This document shows positions 41,526 to 50,596 of a stretch of 64,000 nucleotides of DNA, piece by piece. Both the position numbers and the translations under genes were made by a program. The notes under the pieces are model-generated. The model searched no databases, was not told where the DNA came from, and worked only from the letters and a program-made list of their open reading frames with translations. Position 1 is the first letter of the stretch, and each line of letters opens with the position of its first letter. The DNA comes from JAVBNT01 sp031551355 (GTDB lineage: Bacteria > Vulcanimicrobiota > CADAWZ01): assembly GCA_031551355.1 (NCBI GenBank), contig JAVBNT010000001.1, forward strand, positions 186,001-250,000, given 5' to 3'.

Positions 41526-42899
41526 TTGAAAGAGAGACTTGAAGAAGCAGTAAACACTCTTCGTGTTGACTATATGGATGTAAGGCTTGAAGAGCGGCGT
41601 GAGACAAGAATTCAATATCTCGGCAAACGTCTTGAACAGCTCGGTGAAATGGAAAGTTTCGGCGGAACAATAAGAGTCCAGGATAAAGGCCGCTGGGGAG
41701 TTGTCTCATTTACAGATATGAATGATTTTGATAAAAGTATTTTTCTGGCAGCCAGAGAGGCCAAAATAGGCAAACCGGCAGCGTCTTTGCTGGCGGAAGC
41801 TGATTCCGTAAATGACAATGTGCGCGTTTCGCTTGCCGCCGGTGAAGATCCGAGAGAAATCAATATTGACGAGAAAGAACGCCTTGTCAGTTCCTATAAC
41901 GATTTAATTCTTTCCTCCGACAGGATTAATAATTCATCAATCTTTTACAAGGATGTAGCGGTAAAAAAATATTTTATTAACTCTCAGGATACTTATATAG
42001 AGCAGGAGCGTGTTGAATGCGGAATGTCTCTTCAGGCAATTGCCAAAGAAGGAACAAATGTACAGCGCAGTGCTGATTCTACGGGAGGAATAGTAGGTTT
42101 TTCCGCCGTTAATTCACTGGATGACAGAATTAAGGAAATATCTTTTGCCGCCGCATCACTTCTGGACGCACAGCCGGCAAAAGGCGGAAAACTGGATTGC
42201 ATTATTGATCCGCGTCTGACAGGCACATTTATCCATGAAGCTTTTGGGCATATGAGTGAAGCCGATCACATATGTGAAAATGAAAAACTGCAAAAAGAGA
42301 TGACCCTGGGCCGTGAACTTGGAGTGGAAGATTTAACCGTGTTCGATGATGGAACGGCAAAAGATCTTATGGGCACGAACAAGTATGATGATGAGGGAGT
42401 TCTTTCAAAGAAAAACTGTCTTATAAGGGACGGAAAAATTTGCGGACGACTTCATTCACGTTACACGGCTGGAAAAATGGATGAGGAAGCTACCGGTAAC
42501 GCAAGAGCGATAGACTTTAAATTTGAACCCATAGTCAGAATGACAAATACATATATAGAACCAAGAGACTGGACCTTTGAGGATATGCTCAGGAGTATTG
42601 ACAAAGGATATTACGTCAAGGGGTCACAGGGCGGAATGACTAATCTTGATATGTTCACTTTCAGCGCCGGAGAGGCCTATGAGGTTGAGAACGGCAAAAT
42701 AGGGAATAAGGTCAGAGATTTGACGCTGAGCGGAAATGTTTTTGAAACAATGAAAAAAATAGACGCTATCGGCAATGATCTGAAAATGTTTAACAGCGGC
42801 GGCGGAGGCGGCTGCGGGAAAAACGGTCAGTTCCCTCTGCCCATATCAAGAGGAGGACCACATATTCTTCTTAGAGATGTTGTAGTGGGAGGTAGATAA
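41526..42899 (+). CDS. tldD: Metalloprotease TldD
   Basis: 457 residues. This is the catalytic subunit of the TldD/TldE protease that trims unfolded peptides, for example in processing of ribosomal peptide natural products. The zinc motif is TFIHEAFGHMSEAD (HExxxH) with a downstream Cys-rich glycine stretch SGGGGGCGKNGQ. TTG 41526 is chosen because AAGGAGG lies 8 bases upstream; the GTG at 41517 overlaps that site. The tldE gene starts 2 bases after the stop. Confidence 0.93.
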   Translation: MKERLEEAVNTLRVDYMDVRLEERRETRIQYLGKRLEQLGEMESFGGTIRVQDKGRWGVVSFTDMNDFDKSIFLAAREAKIGKPAASLLAEADSVNDNVRVSLAAGEDPREINIDEKERLVSSYNDLILSSDRINNSSIFYKDVAVKKYFINSQDTYIEQERVECGMSLQAIAKEGTNVQRSADSTGGIVGFSAVNSLDDRIKEISFAAASLLDAQPAKGGKLDCIIDPRLTGTFIHEAFGHMSEADHICENEKLQKEMTLGRELGVEDLTVFDDGTAKDLMGTNKYDDEGVLSKKNCLIRDGKICGRLHSRYTAGKMDEEATGNARAIDFKFEPIVRMTNTYIEPRDWTFEDMLRSIDKGYYVKGSQGGMTNLDMFTFSAGEAYEVENGKIGNKVRDLTLSGNVFETMKKIDAIGNDLKMFNSGGGGGCGKNGQFPLPISRGGPHILLRDVVVGGR

Positions 42900-42901
42900 T
42901 T

Positions 42902-44209
42902 ATGTTGTCCGGTATAGTCGAAAAGACATTAAAAAATTGCAGTGATGCTGAGCTTTATGTAAAGCGGCTGGAAGATTATCCTGTCGTTTTTGAAGCGAAT
43001 AATCTAAAATCGGTTAAATCGAGATTAATGCAGGGCTTTAGCCTGAGAGCGATCAAAGATTCGCGTCTTGGATTTGCCTCATCAACAAACATTGCCAACG
43101 GAAAAGATGATGATTTAATAAAATCGGCTATTTCTTCCTCGAAATACGGCCCGCTGGCAGAATATTCATTTTGGAACGGCAAACGTTTTCCTGCGCCCAA
43201 TGTTTTTCATCCGGCAACGGTAAGCTTTGAGATAGAGGAAGCCGAATCAATGGGCAGACACATTGTGAAACGTCTGCTTGAGACGATTCCCGAAGCGTAT
43301 ATCGATGTAAAGCTTGGCAGAAGTTTTGAAGAAGTAACCCATATTACGTCGTCTTACGAACGCGTATATTATAAGAGTCTATTTTATCTTTTTGTGACCG
43401 CACTGCTTGTCAGAGACGGACAGTTACTGTATCTGAATGAGGGAACCATGGGTTGCGGCATTCCGGAAAAACCGTTTTCACTTATTGGTGAGATTGCCTG
43501 GAAAGAAAAACTTTCCCAGAACAGTGTTGAGGTTGCATCGAAAAAAATGCCTGTTATCTTTACGCCTAAAACCGTATCTTTACTTTTAGAGCCTCTTGTT
43601 TCCGGTTTATCGGGCAGAACGGTTGCCTCAAAATCATCGCCTCTTACAGGCAGAATCGAAGAGCAGATTCTTGATGAAAGGTTCTCTCTTTATGATGATG
43701 CTCTGATGGATTTGGCTATTGAATCGTCTCCTTTTGACGATGAGGGCGTTCCCAGACAGAGATTCCCTCTTTTTAACAAGGGTATTCTGAAAAACTACTT
43801 TTTAGATCTTGCCACAGCTCATGCACTGGGGCTCGAATCAACGGCTTCAGCATCAAGAGCATTTCTAATGCCGCCGGTAGCCGGACCTTCAAACCTGCAG
43901 GTTGAGCCGGGTGACATATCATACGATGAAATGATAGAAGATATGGAAGAAGGCCTGATCGTCGATCAGGTAATTGGCGGTGGTCAAAGTAACCTGCTGG
44001 GCGGAGAATTTTCAGTAAATGTTGAACTGGGATTTCTTGTTAAAAAAGGAAAAATTGTCGGAAAAGTAAGGAATACTATGGTAGCCGGCAATGCTTATGA
44101 ACTGCTTAAAAACAATATCCTTGCTATCGGAAAGGATTCGGAACGGGTTGACAATATCGTTACACCCCATATTTGCATAAAAGATATGAGTGTCTCAGGA
44201 AAAGGTTAA
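42902..44209 (+). CDS. pmbA: TldE/PmbA, partner subunit of TldD
   Basis: 435 residues. The TldD homologue forms the heterodimer but has lost the HExxxH motif. Family text includes LMQGFSLRAIKDSRLGFASS, LLLEPLVSGLSGRTVA, DDEGVPRQRFPLFNKGIL and a C-terminal VRNTMVAGNAYELLKNN. No precursor peptide gene for a modified peptide is seen nearby, so the pair may serve general peptide turnover. The end overlaps or abuts the methyltransferase gene. Confidence 0.92.
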   Translation: MLSGIVEKTLKNCSDAELYVKRLEDYPVVFEANNLKSVKSRLMQGFSLRAIKDSRLGFASSTNIANGKDDDLIKSAISSSKYGPLAEYSFWNGKRFPAPNVFHPATVSFEIEEAESMGRHIVKRLLETIPEAYIDVKLGRSFEEVTHITSSYERVYYKSLFYLFVTALLVRDGQLLYLNEGTMGCGIPEKPFSLIGEIAWKEKLSQNSVEVASKKMPVIFTPKTVSLLLEPLVSGLSGRTVASKSSPLTGRIEEQILDERFSLYDDALMDLAIESSPFDDEGVPRQRFPLFNKGILKNYFLDLATAHALGLESTASASRAFLMPPVAGPSNLQVEPGDISYDEMIEDMEEGLIVDQVIGGGQSNLLGGEFSVNVELGFLVKKGKIVGKVRNTMVAGNAYELLKNNILAIGKDSERVDNIVTPHICIKDMSVSGKG

Positions 44210-44210
44210 T

Positions 44211-45167
44211 GTGTATATGAGAAAGCCGTGCAGCATTTCAGGAGTAACGTTTAACAGTACTTCGTCCGTTTATAAACGGCTTTACGATATGCCGTCATCA
44301 AAAGCAGTAAGGGCCGTCGAAGCGGCGTTTATGCGCTCGATAATGGAAAACAGTTCCAACCGTATAACGGAAGTTCTTTCTATTGGCGCCGGCAGAGCGG
44401 ATCTCTATAAAAGTCTTATGAAAAAATATTTCACTGACGGAAAAATGAGACTGCTGGCCATTGAGAGCGATGATTTTCTGGCGTCAATTGCCCGCGATGA
44501 ATTTCCCGGGGAGTATATGGATGCGATTGCGCCAAATGTTGTTGAAGACGGGCACTCCTGTATTTTCACGGTTAAGAACTACTTTGAAATTGATTTCAGG
44601 CAGAAGTATTTTGATTTTATTGAAATAAATTTTGTGCTTTCTTCATTTTTGTTCAGTGAAGATATCAGAAAGTTTCTCCGTAAAATAGTTTCTTACCTTA
44701 AAGACGGAGGGGCACTTATAATCTCTGACACGGACTGCTATATCGGCAGCTATATAGAATCAAGAGTAACGGCTTTCTCAAGATTTTTTAAAGACATCCA
44801 GATTGATGTGGATCAAGGATTTATTTCCGGGCAAAAACAGAGAAAACATGAACTGCCTCTGCTTGATATAAATAATGTTTTTGCCGACAGGGAAATGCTG
44901 ATGCAGCTTTACAGAGACAGGTTTGAGGCCTTTGCCAAAGAAGGCCTCACGTCACAGTTACCTGAAGCCCAGTCGATTGTAAACCATGAACTTGATGATA
45001 TAAGAAGAGGTATGCGTTTTTACAGACCCAAAGATGAATGGAAAAACATCTTAACCGAAGTGATGGGGGAGACGGCTGATATTATCGCTATGGGGCCGGA
45101 AGATATAAAGAAGAAACACCCGGACGTGCTGGATTTTCCATTCATCCTGATCGCGACAAAAAAGTAA
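44211..45167 (+). CDS. SAM-dependent methyltransferase-like protein
   Basis: 318 residues from GTG 44211. ATG 44217 and an overlapping GTG at 44190 are alternatives; AGGAAAAGG ending at 44205 favours 44211. A Rossmann methyltransferase fold is visible: motif I EVLSIGAGRADLYKSLM, motif II LLAIESDDF, motif IV FDFIEINFVLSSFLF and post-motif KDGGALIISDTDC. The substrate is unknown. It directly follows tldD-tldE, so it may act on the same peptides, but there is no direct evidence. A nested palindrome begins on the stop codon. Confidence 0.72.
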   Translation: MYMRKPCSISGVTFNSTSSVYKRLYDMPSSKAVRAVEAAFMRSIMENSSNRITEVLSIGAGRADLYKSLMKKYFTDGKMRLLAIESDDFLASIARDEFPGEYMDAIAPNVVEDGHSCIFTVKNYFEIDFRQKYFDFIEINFVLSSFLFSEDIRKFLRKIVSYLKDGGALIISDTDCYIGSYIESRVTAFSRFFKDIQIDVDQGFISGQKQRKHELPLLDINNVFADREMLMQLYRDRFEAFAKEGLTSQLPEAQSIVNHELDDIRRGMRFYRPKDEWKNILTEVMGETADIIAMGPEDIKKKHPDVLDFPFILIATKK

Positions 45168-45292
45168 AATCAATTGAAAAAGGCGAATCTGTGTCGTTAA
45201 ACCGTATATTCGCTCATTCGTCGTAGTCGTGCTACGCCTCATTCGTCGAAATACGGTTTAACTTAACATCTCCACCTTTTTGAATTGATTTT
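45166..45292 (+). repeat. Nested gene-end palindrome, copy 4 (best preserved)
   Basis: Three nested stems are seen. The outer AAAATCAATTGAAAAAGG (45166-45183) pairs with 45275-45292 at 17 of 18 positions. The middle GTTAAACCGTAT (45196-45207) pairs with ATACGGTTTAAC (45251-45262) perfectly. The inner CGTAG (45222-45226) pairs with CTACG (45232-45236). Core words between stems are GAATCTGTGTCG, CGCTCATTCGTCG, CTCATTCGTCG and TTAACATCTCCACC. It starts on the second base of the methyltransferase stop codon. Confidence 0.85.
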
Positions 45293-45381
45293 TTTCCCAA
45301 ACGTATATAACATCTATTTTCTCCAAAGTGATCGAATCATTACAGATTCTTTACGGTTACTATACTTGTGATATGATCTGT

Positions 45382-45559
45382 TGGTTTGGTTTGCTTGTTT
45401 TCTCGCCTTTCGCGGGAGGATTCGGGCACTTAACTCAGCAAATTATAATCTGATTCCATCAAAATGTATGTCTGAAGTGAGTTTGCATTTTGTCTCTTGA
45501 ATTTGCTGAGATTAAGGTCGATTCCGGAGCGTCTTAGCAAAAACAAGCAAACCAAACCA
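45382..45559. repeat. 178-bp palindromic element with 20-bp termini
   Basis: TGGTTTGGTTTGCTTGTTTT (45382-45401) and its exact complement (45540-45559). An inner pair CTCAGCAAATT/AATTTGCTGAG is nested within. It has the layout of the gene-end palindromes but a different core and length. It lies between the methyltransferase and the minus-strand peptidase terminator. No target duplication or ORF is seen. Confidence 0.7.
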
Positions 45560-45611
45560 GTCTGCGAGATAGTGATAAGTCTGTAGAATATATTTTTATT
45601 TTTTATTGAAA

Positions 45612-45652
45612 AAAGGGGACGTTCCGTTTTTTCAATAACGAACATCCCCTTT
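45612..45652 (-). terminator. Intrinsic terminator of the C1 peptidase gene
   Basis: AAAGGGGACGTTC and GAACATCCCCTTT pair with one mismatch or wobble. It lies 6 bases after the peptidase stop on the minus strand, followed by a T-run. Confidence 0.75.
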
Positions 45653-45657
45653 AAAAT

Positions 45658-47097
45658 TTATAATCCGCCTTTAAGTATATCAAACTCCGGCAGGACAATC
45701 GCTTTTTTGCCGAGAGCATCCAGTGACTCTTTTGTGAGATATTTTTTATGGACGATTGCCTGGAATACGTTTTCATCAAACCAGTCGTCATGCATTATAA
45801 AATATCCGTCTTCACCGGGAGTTTTACCCCAACTGTTTTCAACCAGCCATTTGGCTGCCTTGCCGCTTTTAACATCAACGCCTGTAATTACCATCGCGTG
45901 ACTTGCCGTTGTATCGTAATATAATATACGATCGGTTTTTGTTGTTTTTAAATCTATATTCAGCAATTGGGAATAATCATAAAGATTGTCGGTCATAAGC
46001 CCCGAAACACGGTTCATATCACGTCCGGCATCGGCGGAAAACCATACGGCTTCTCCATCGGAAACCGATTTTCTGACAGCATCTTTTATTATACCGATAT
46101 CGACATTAAGCATTGTAAATCCGGGAGCCTCAATCATATTTTTCATGTTTGCGATTTCATAAATTTCCCCGATTTTGAGATTCGGAGCATTGAGAAGGCA
46201 GACGTAATCATCAAAATTAAAATTAATGTCCTGTAAAAATTCTTTCGGAGTCATTATTTTTTCTTCGCTTACTTTTTTCTTTTTGTCTTCATAGCGGAAA
46301 GAAAAACTCTGCGGGGGCTGCCCCAGACACATGCAAAGTATTGAATAGATCTCTCCCAGCATACTCTGCTTTTTGAGCCTTATTTCTTCAATACTGCTGC
46401 CGTTGTCACTCATTTTCCTGAGTATTGCCGCATCTTTTCTTAAGAGTGCGGCCAACACGGTATTCATAACCCTGCTGTCGTTGCTGTGTTCGGTTTCCCC
46501 CATACTGGATTTGGGTATAACGCCATATTTTTTTATCAGGGCTACCGAATAGTTCCAATGGCCTCCGTCAGGAATCGGATCCTTAAGCCAGAATCTAAGC
46601 TCCCTGTCCATCAAATCCCTGTCGGCGGACGAAATAACCAGCTCCAGAAAAAAGTTTGATTTTTCCATTTTGTCCCAAAAAAACATATAGTTCTGTGAAA
46701 GTTCAAAGTCTTCCATATTATACTTTTTGGCAATGATTGGCCGCAGAACATTTAGTGTGGAAAAACTCCAGCATCTGCCTGTTCTTTTTTGGTCGGTGGC
46801 TTTTCCGGCTTTGATTTTGCTGCTGAAAAGATTATCTGTAACAGATATGGCATCTCTGCGTTCCGCAAGGTTTTTGAGCGCATTACCGGACACTGCGTTA
46901 ATTTTGTCCGGCGCCGGTTTTGCCCCCGGAAGGTTTATAATCGCTTTTGCATCTATCGCTCCTTTATCCATATCGACAACAATCGGCCTTATTTCCGTTT
47001 CCGTTCTGTTAACCGCCAACGCTTCGTTTGCAGACAAAAAGAACAACGGCAGGGAGCATACTGACATCAATAATATTTTCAAAAAAGTTTTTTTCAT
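45658..47097 (-). CDS. Exported C1-family (bleomycin hydrolase/PepC-like) cysteine peptidase
   Basis: 479 residues. A signal peptide (MKKTFLKILLMSVCSLPLFF, then AxA-like EALA) precedes a papain-fold peptidase of the C1B type: active-site KRTGRCWSFSTLN (Gln replaced by Lys/Thr context, Cys present), DTTASHAMVITGVD (His) and WLVENSWGK (Asn). Bleomycin hydrolase and PepC are normally cytoplasmic aminopeptidases. This copy is exported, so it probably degrades peptides in the periplasm or outside. AGGAGA precedes the ATG. The HI0933-type gene upstream ends 15 bases away, so they may share a transcript. Confidence 0.88.
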   Translation of the reverse strand: MKKTFLKILLMSVCSLPLFFLSANEALAVNRTETEIRPIVVDMDKGAIDAKAIINLPGAKPAPDKINAVSGNALKNLAERRDAISVTDNLFSSKIKAGKATDQKRTGRCWSFSTLNVLRPIIAKKYNMEDFELSQNYMFFWDKMEKSNFFLELVISSADRDLMDRELRFWLKDPIPDGGHWNYSVALIKKYGVIPKSSMGETEHSNDSRVMNTVLAALLRKDAAILRKMSDNGSSIEEIRLKKQSMLGEIYSILCMCLGQPPQSFSFRYEDKKKKVSEEKIMTPKEFLQDINFNFDDYVCLLNAPNLKIGEIYEIANMKNMIEAPGFTMLNVDIGIIKDAVRKSVSDGEAVWFSADAGRDMNRVSGLMTDNLYDYSQLLNIDLKTTKTDRILYYDTTASHAMVITGVDVKSGKAAKWLVENSWGKTPGEDGYFIMHDDWFDENVFQAIVHKKYLTKESLDALGKKAIVLPEFDILKGGL

Positions 47098-47112
47098 TAA
47101 ATTCTCCTGATT

Positions 47113-48372
47113 CTAGTTTAGCTGAGCAATATGCCTTCCGGCAGCAATGCCGGTGGAAAAAGCGGCTTGAAGATTGAAACCGCCGATAAATCCGTCAATA
47201 TCAAGAATTTCACCGGCAAAATAAAGCCCTGATATTATTTTTGATTCCATTGTTTTCGGGTCTACTTCCTTGAGGTCAACGCCTCCCTGAGTTACTTCGG
47301 CTTCCGACATTCCTCTCGGTTTTGTAATCGTGAGGCTAAAGTTCTTCATAAGTTCAATTATTTTGTTTTTTTCCTTTGCCTGAAGCTGGGCACATTGTTT
47401 GTTAGGATTAACTGCGGACTCCTGAAGTATTATTGCTGCAAGTTTTTGCGGCAAATATTCCTCCATAAGATTTTTAATTACCCTTTTGCGGTTTTTTTCT
47501 ATATCGGCATTGAGTTTTGCGGTCAGTTTATCTTTGACAAGACCCGGTTTTAAATCCAGTGACATAACAACTTCGCCTTTTTTCTCGGCAAGAACATTCA
47601 CAGCTTTCCTGCTTAAATAAAGCATTATCGGTCCCGAAAGTCCGTATGATGTAAATACCATTTCACCGAATTTCTGATCAACGACTTTGTTATCATGCTT
47701 TAAAACAGCCTTAACATTTTTTAATGCCAGCCCCTCAAGAGCAAAACTTATATGAGTTTGCAGAATTTCCAATGATACCAGACTTGGTCTCGGCGGTATT
47801 ATACTGTGTCCCAGTTTGCGCGCCAGCATATAACCGTCACCGGTCGAACCTGTCCAGGGATATGTCATACCGCCGGTAGTCAAAACCACTTTATCGGCCT
47901 TGATGGTTTCTTTCTGTGATGTTCTGAGACATTTTACACAGTTATTTTCCGTTGTAAGCTCAATAATCGGTGAATTGAGTTTTATTGTCACATTTCTTTT
48001 TTTAAGTTCCTTTAATAAAACGTCCCTGACGTCCTTGGCATTTTCCGAAACCGGAAAAATTCTCTTGCCGCGGTCGGGTTTACAGGCAAGCCCCCTTGTT
48101 TCAAAAAAACTTATCAGGTCTTTTGGAGCAAATTTATTAAAAGCCGACTGAAGAAACTGACTTCCCGACGGATATCCTTCCATAAGCTCGTCAATTTTAT
48201 TTGTGTTGTGCGTAAGATTGCACTTACCTTTTCCGGTAATAATAAGCTTGAGCCCGGTTTCTTCCATTTTATCGAGAAGTATAACTTTATTGTTGGTGTT
48301 TTCACTGGCAGCAATTGCCGCCATCATTCCGGCCGGCCCAGCTCCGACTACGACTATATTTTTTTCGGAAAT
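47113..48372 (-). CDS. HI0933/YhiN-family FAD-dependent oxidoreductase, apparent ATT start
   Basis: A flavoprotein of the HI0933 (BaiN/YhiN) family. From the first ATG (48327) the protein would lack its FAD motif. Reading further up the same frame gives NIVVVGAGPAGMMAAIAAS, the complete dinucleotide fold. Between the in-frame TGA and that motif there is no ATG, GTG or TTG. An ATT at 48370-48372 lies 8 bases after AAGGGGG and would give a 419-residue protein starting at the normal place for the family. Further family text includes ITGKGKCNLTHN, TGGMTYPWTGSTGDGY and the C-terminal GGFNLQAAFSTG. ATT starts are rare but known for infC. A mutated start codon is the alternative. Confidence 0.8.
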   Translation of the reverse strand: MSEKNIVVVGAGPAGMMAAIAASENTNNKVILLDKMEETGLKLIITGKGKCNLTHNTNKIDELMEGYPSGSQFLQSAFNKFAPKDLISFFETRGLACKPDRGKRIFPVSENAKDVRDVLLKELKKRNVTIKLNSPIIELTTENNCVKCLRTSQKETIKADKVVLTTGGMTYPWTGSTGDGYMLARKLGHSIIPPRPSLVSLEILQTHISFALEGLALKNVKAVLKHDNKVVDQKFGEMVFTSYGLSGPIMLYLSRKAVNVLAEKKGEVVMSLDLKPGLVKDKLTAKLNADIEKNRKRVIKNLMEEYLPQKLAAIILQESAVNPNKQCAQLQAKEKNKIIELMKNFSLTITKPRGMSEAEVTQGGVDLKEVDPKTMESKIISGLYFAGEILDIDGFIGGFNLQAAFSTGIAAGRHIAQLN

Positions 48373-48584
48373 TTTGATCGCCCCCTTAGTGAACGGATGG
48401 TTTGTTATCCGGTATCTGGTAATACCGCTTTGAATTGTTCAGTATCAAGTCAAAATCTTTTCTTTTTCCGAGATATTTTCCCCTCCTTTTTTTAAAGATA
48501 TCTGACTTAAAAGGGAACTTATCATGCGGATATAGAAAAATAGTTTATAATAACCAATGTTTTTACAAGGAATACACTCTATTT

Positions 48585-50582
48585 ATGACTGAAATTTTAG
48601 CACCGGCCGGAAGTCCGGAAGCTTTTTGGGCGGCAATCGAAGCAGGGGCTGATGCCGTATATGTAGGAATGGGAAGTTTTAATGCCCGGCAAAGGGCTAA
48701 AAATTTCACTGCCCACGATATTGCCGTTCTAACCGACTTTGCGCACAAAAAGGGCAGGAAGGTTTATGTAGCCTTTAATACCCTTTTAAAGCAAAAAGAA
48801 CTCAATGATGCCTTTATCACGCTGGCACAGGCCTACTCCTGCAACGTGGACGCGTTTATTATCCAGGATTTTGGGGTATACCGTATGCTCAGGGAAGCTT
48901 TCCCTGAAGCGGTATTGCATGCCAGCACACAGATGGCCGTTCATAATTCATATGGAGTAAAGCAGCTTGAAAAAATGGGGTTTAAGCGCGCTATACTGGC
49001 AAGGGAATTAACGATCGGTGAGATCGGTGAAATAAAGAAGAAAACTTCTATGGAGCTTGAAATTTTTGTCCATGGAGCTCTTTGTTTTTCGATGTCGGGA
49101 TTATGCTTTGCCAGCAGCGTTATCGGAGGTCTGAGCGGAAACAGGGGATTATGTACCCAGCCCTGCAGGAGGAAATGGAACCATAATAATGCTGAAAGAT
49201 ATTTTTTTTCGACACAGGATCTGGATGCTTCCGGCCTTTTTCCTCTGATAAAGGCCAATAATATTTCATCATTAAAAATAGAAGGGCGGATGAAAAGTCC
49301 GGAATATGTTTTCCGGACTGTAAGTTATTGGCGTTCTATTGTAGACTCCAGAGATATTGACGGGCGGTTTTCTGATAAATATTCGCGGGACAAGACCTGC
49401 TATTATATGAACGGTATGAAGGGACAGATAATTGATTCCGGAAATCTGCCGGCAGTAGGCACCTTAGTAGGTAAAGTATATAAAAGACAGGATGATTTTT
49501 TACTTCTGAAAATGGATTCGCATCTGGCCATCGGTGACGTTCTCAGATTCTGCAGCAGAAACGGCGATGAGTCGGATATTGTTTCCGTCAGGGAAATTTT
49601 TAAAAAGGAGAAAACGGCTACAGAAGTTTTTCCCGGCGAAATCTGTTCCATAAAGACGCAACGGGGCAGGGTAAATGATCTTGTATATATCTCCGGACAT
49701 ACAATGGAAGAATTGTCGGGGGCAGAGAAAAAACTCGGAAAAATTTATTCTTCATTCAGACCTTTTGGTAAAAGGAAAAAAGTTCAGCCGCCGGTTTTCA
49801 GAGAAATCAAGCGTACGGCATACGGAAATCCGCGGTTGTATATTAAAATAGATAATTACGATGACATTGCCCTTTTAAAAACTTTTAATTTTGATTTTCT
49901 GATTTTGCCGTTTATTCCCGGAATTTCGCCGGAGAAAGCGGCCGGGCTTGCCGGAGGAATATACGCCAAAAAAATTATTTTTGTGCCACCGGTTTTTATT
50001 CCGGAGCATAAAGTCGATGATGTTGCTGCAAATGTGAAAAAATTCTGCAAGTTCGGATTTAACAGATGGATTGCCGACAACATATCTCATTTGCGAATTT
50101 TGCCGCCTGACTCCGAAATCTATCTGGGAGCAAATATGTACGCCTTAAACTCAAAAGCCGGACAGCAGTTTTCTTTTCAGTCCATAAAGGCTTCAATCTC
50201 ATCATATGAAGATGATTTTTTGAACATGCGCCTTTGCAGCCAGTATTCGCCCCTGCCGAAGATATATACTCTTTTTGCATATCCGGTGCTTTTTTATTCG
50301 CGAATAACATCACCGCATTTTTTTGAACAAGGCGCTATTTTTTCTTCCGACGGCTTTAAAGCGGCCTGTTATAATCATGGTGATTATATTTCCGTTGTCT
50401 CGGAAAAGCCTTTCTCATTATTTCAGCATAAAAAGAAAATCAGGCCGCTCGGGGCATACGGTTATATGCTCGACCTGTCTCATTGTCCGAAAAAAATATT
50501 TAATACAATTTATGATTCCTACCTGAAGGATCTGCCTGTGGAAGGAACTTTCAAATACAATTTCAAACGGGAATTGAAATAA
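48585..50582 (+). CDS. Peptidase U32 family protein (RlhA-like)
   Basis: 665 residues from ATG 48585; an upstream in-frame ATG at 48435 adds non-family sequence. U32 signatures: EILAPAGSPEAFWAAIEAGA, LHASTQMAVHN, EIFVHGALCFSMSGLC, GNRGLCTQPCRRKW (cluster or metal cysteines) and LKIEGRMKSPEYV. The C-terminal 300 residues correspond to the DUF3656-type extension. E. coli RlhA (about 650 residues, same layout) hydroxylates 23S rRNA cytidine 2501 with prephenate dependence, and other U32 proteins hydroxylate tRNA U34. An RNA hydroxylation role is therefore more likely than proteolysis. TolC follows with a 1-base overlap. Confidence 0.85.
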   Translation: MTEILAPAGSPEAFWAAIEAGADAVYVGMGSFNARQRAKNFTAHDIAVLTDFAHKKGRKVYVAFNTLLKQKELNDAFITLAQAYSCNVDAFIIQDFGVYRMLREAFPEAVLHASTQMAVHNSYGVKQLEKMGFKRAILARELTIGEIGEIKKKTSMELEIFVHGALCFSMSGLCFASSVIGGLSGNRGLCTQPCRRKWNHNNAERYFFSTQDLDASGLFPLIKANNISSLKIEGRMKSPEYVFRTVSYWRSIVDSRDIDGRFSDKYSRDKTCYYMNGMKGQIIDSGNLPAVGTLVGKVYKRQDDFLLLKMDSHLAIGDVLRFCSRNGDESDIVSVREIFKKEKTATEVFPGEICSIKTQRGRVNDLVYISGHTMEELSGAEKKLGKIYSSFRPFGKRKKVQPPVFREIKRTAYGNPRLYIKIDNYDDIALLKTFNFDFLILPFIPGISPEKAAGLAGGIYAKKIIFVPPVFIPEHKVDDVAANVKKFCKFGFNRWIADNISHLRILPPDSEIYLGANMYALNSKAGQQFSFQSIKASISSYEDDFLNMRLCSQYSPLPKIYTLFAYPVLFYSRITSPHFFEQGAIFSSDGFKAACYNHGDYISVVSEKPFSLFQHKKKIRPLGAYGYMLDLSHCPKKIFNTIYDSYLKDLPVEGTFKYNFKRELK

Positions 50583-50596
50583 TGGAGCAATACCTT

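Noticed and set aside
41526..45167. Ribosomally made modified-peptide (microcin-type) cluster around tldD-tldE
   Set aside because: TldD/E plus a methyltransferase is suggestive, but no short precursor gene, cyclodehydratase or exporter gene is adjacent. TldD/E also occur widely as housekeeping proteases.
45430..45645. 71-residue minus-strand ORF
   Set aside because: It lies within the 178-bp palindrome and the peptidase terminator hairpin. Its start is inside the terminator stem and the product has no recognisable features.
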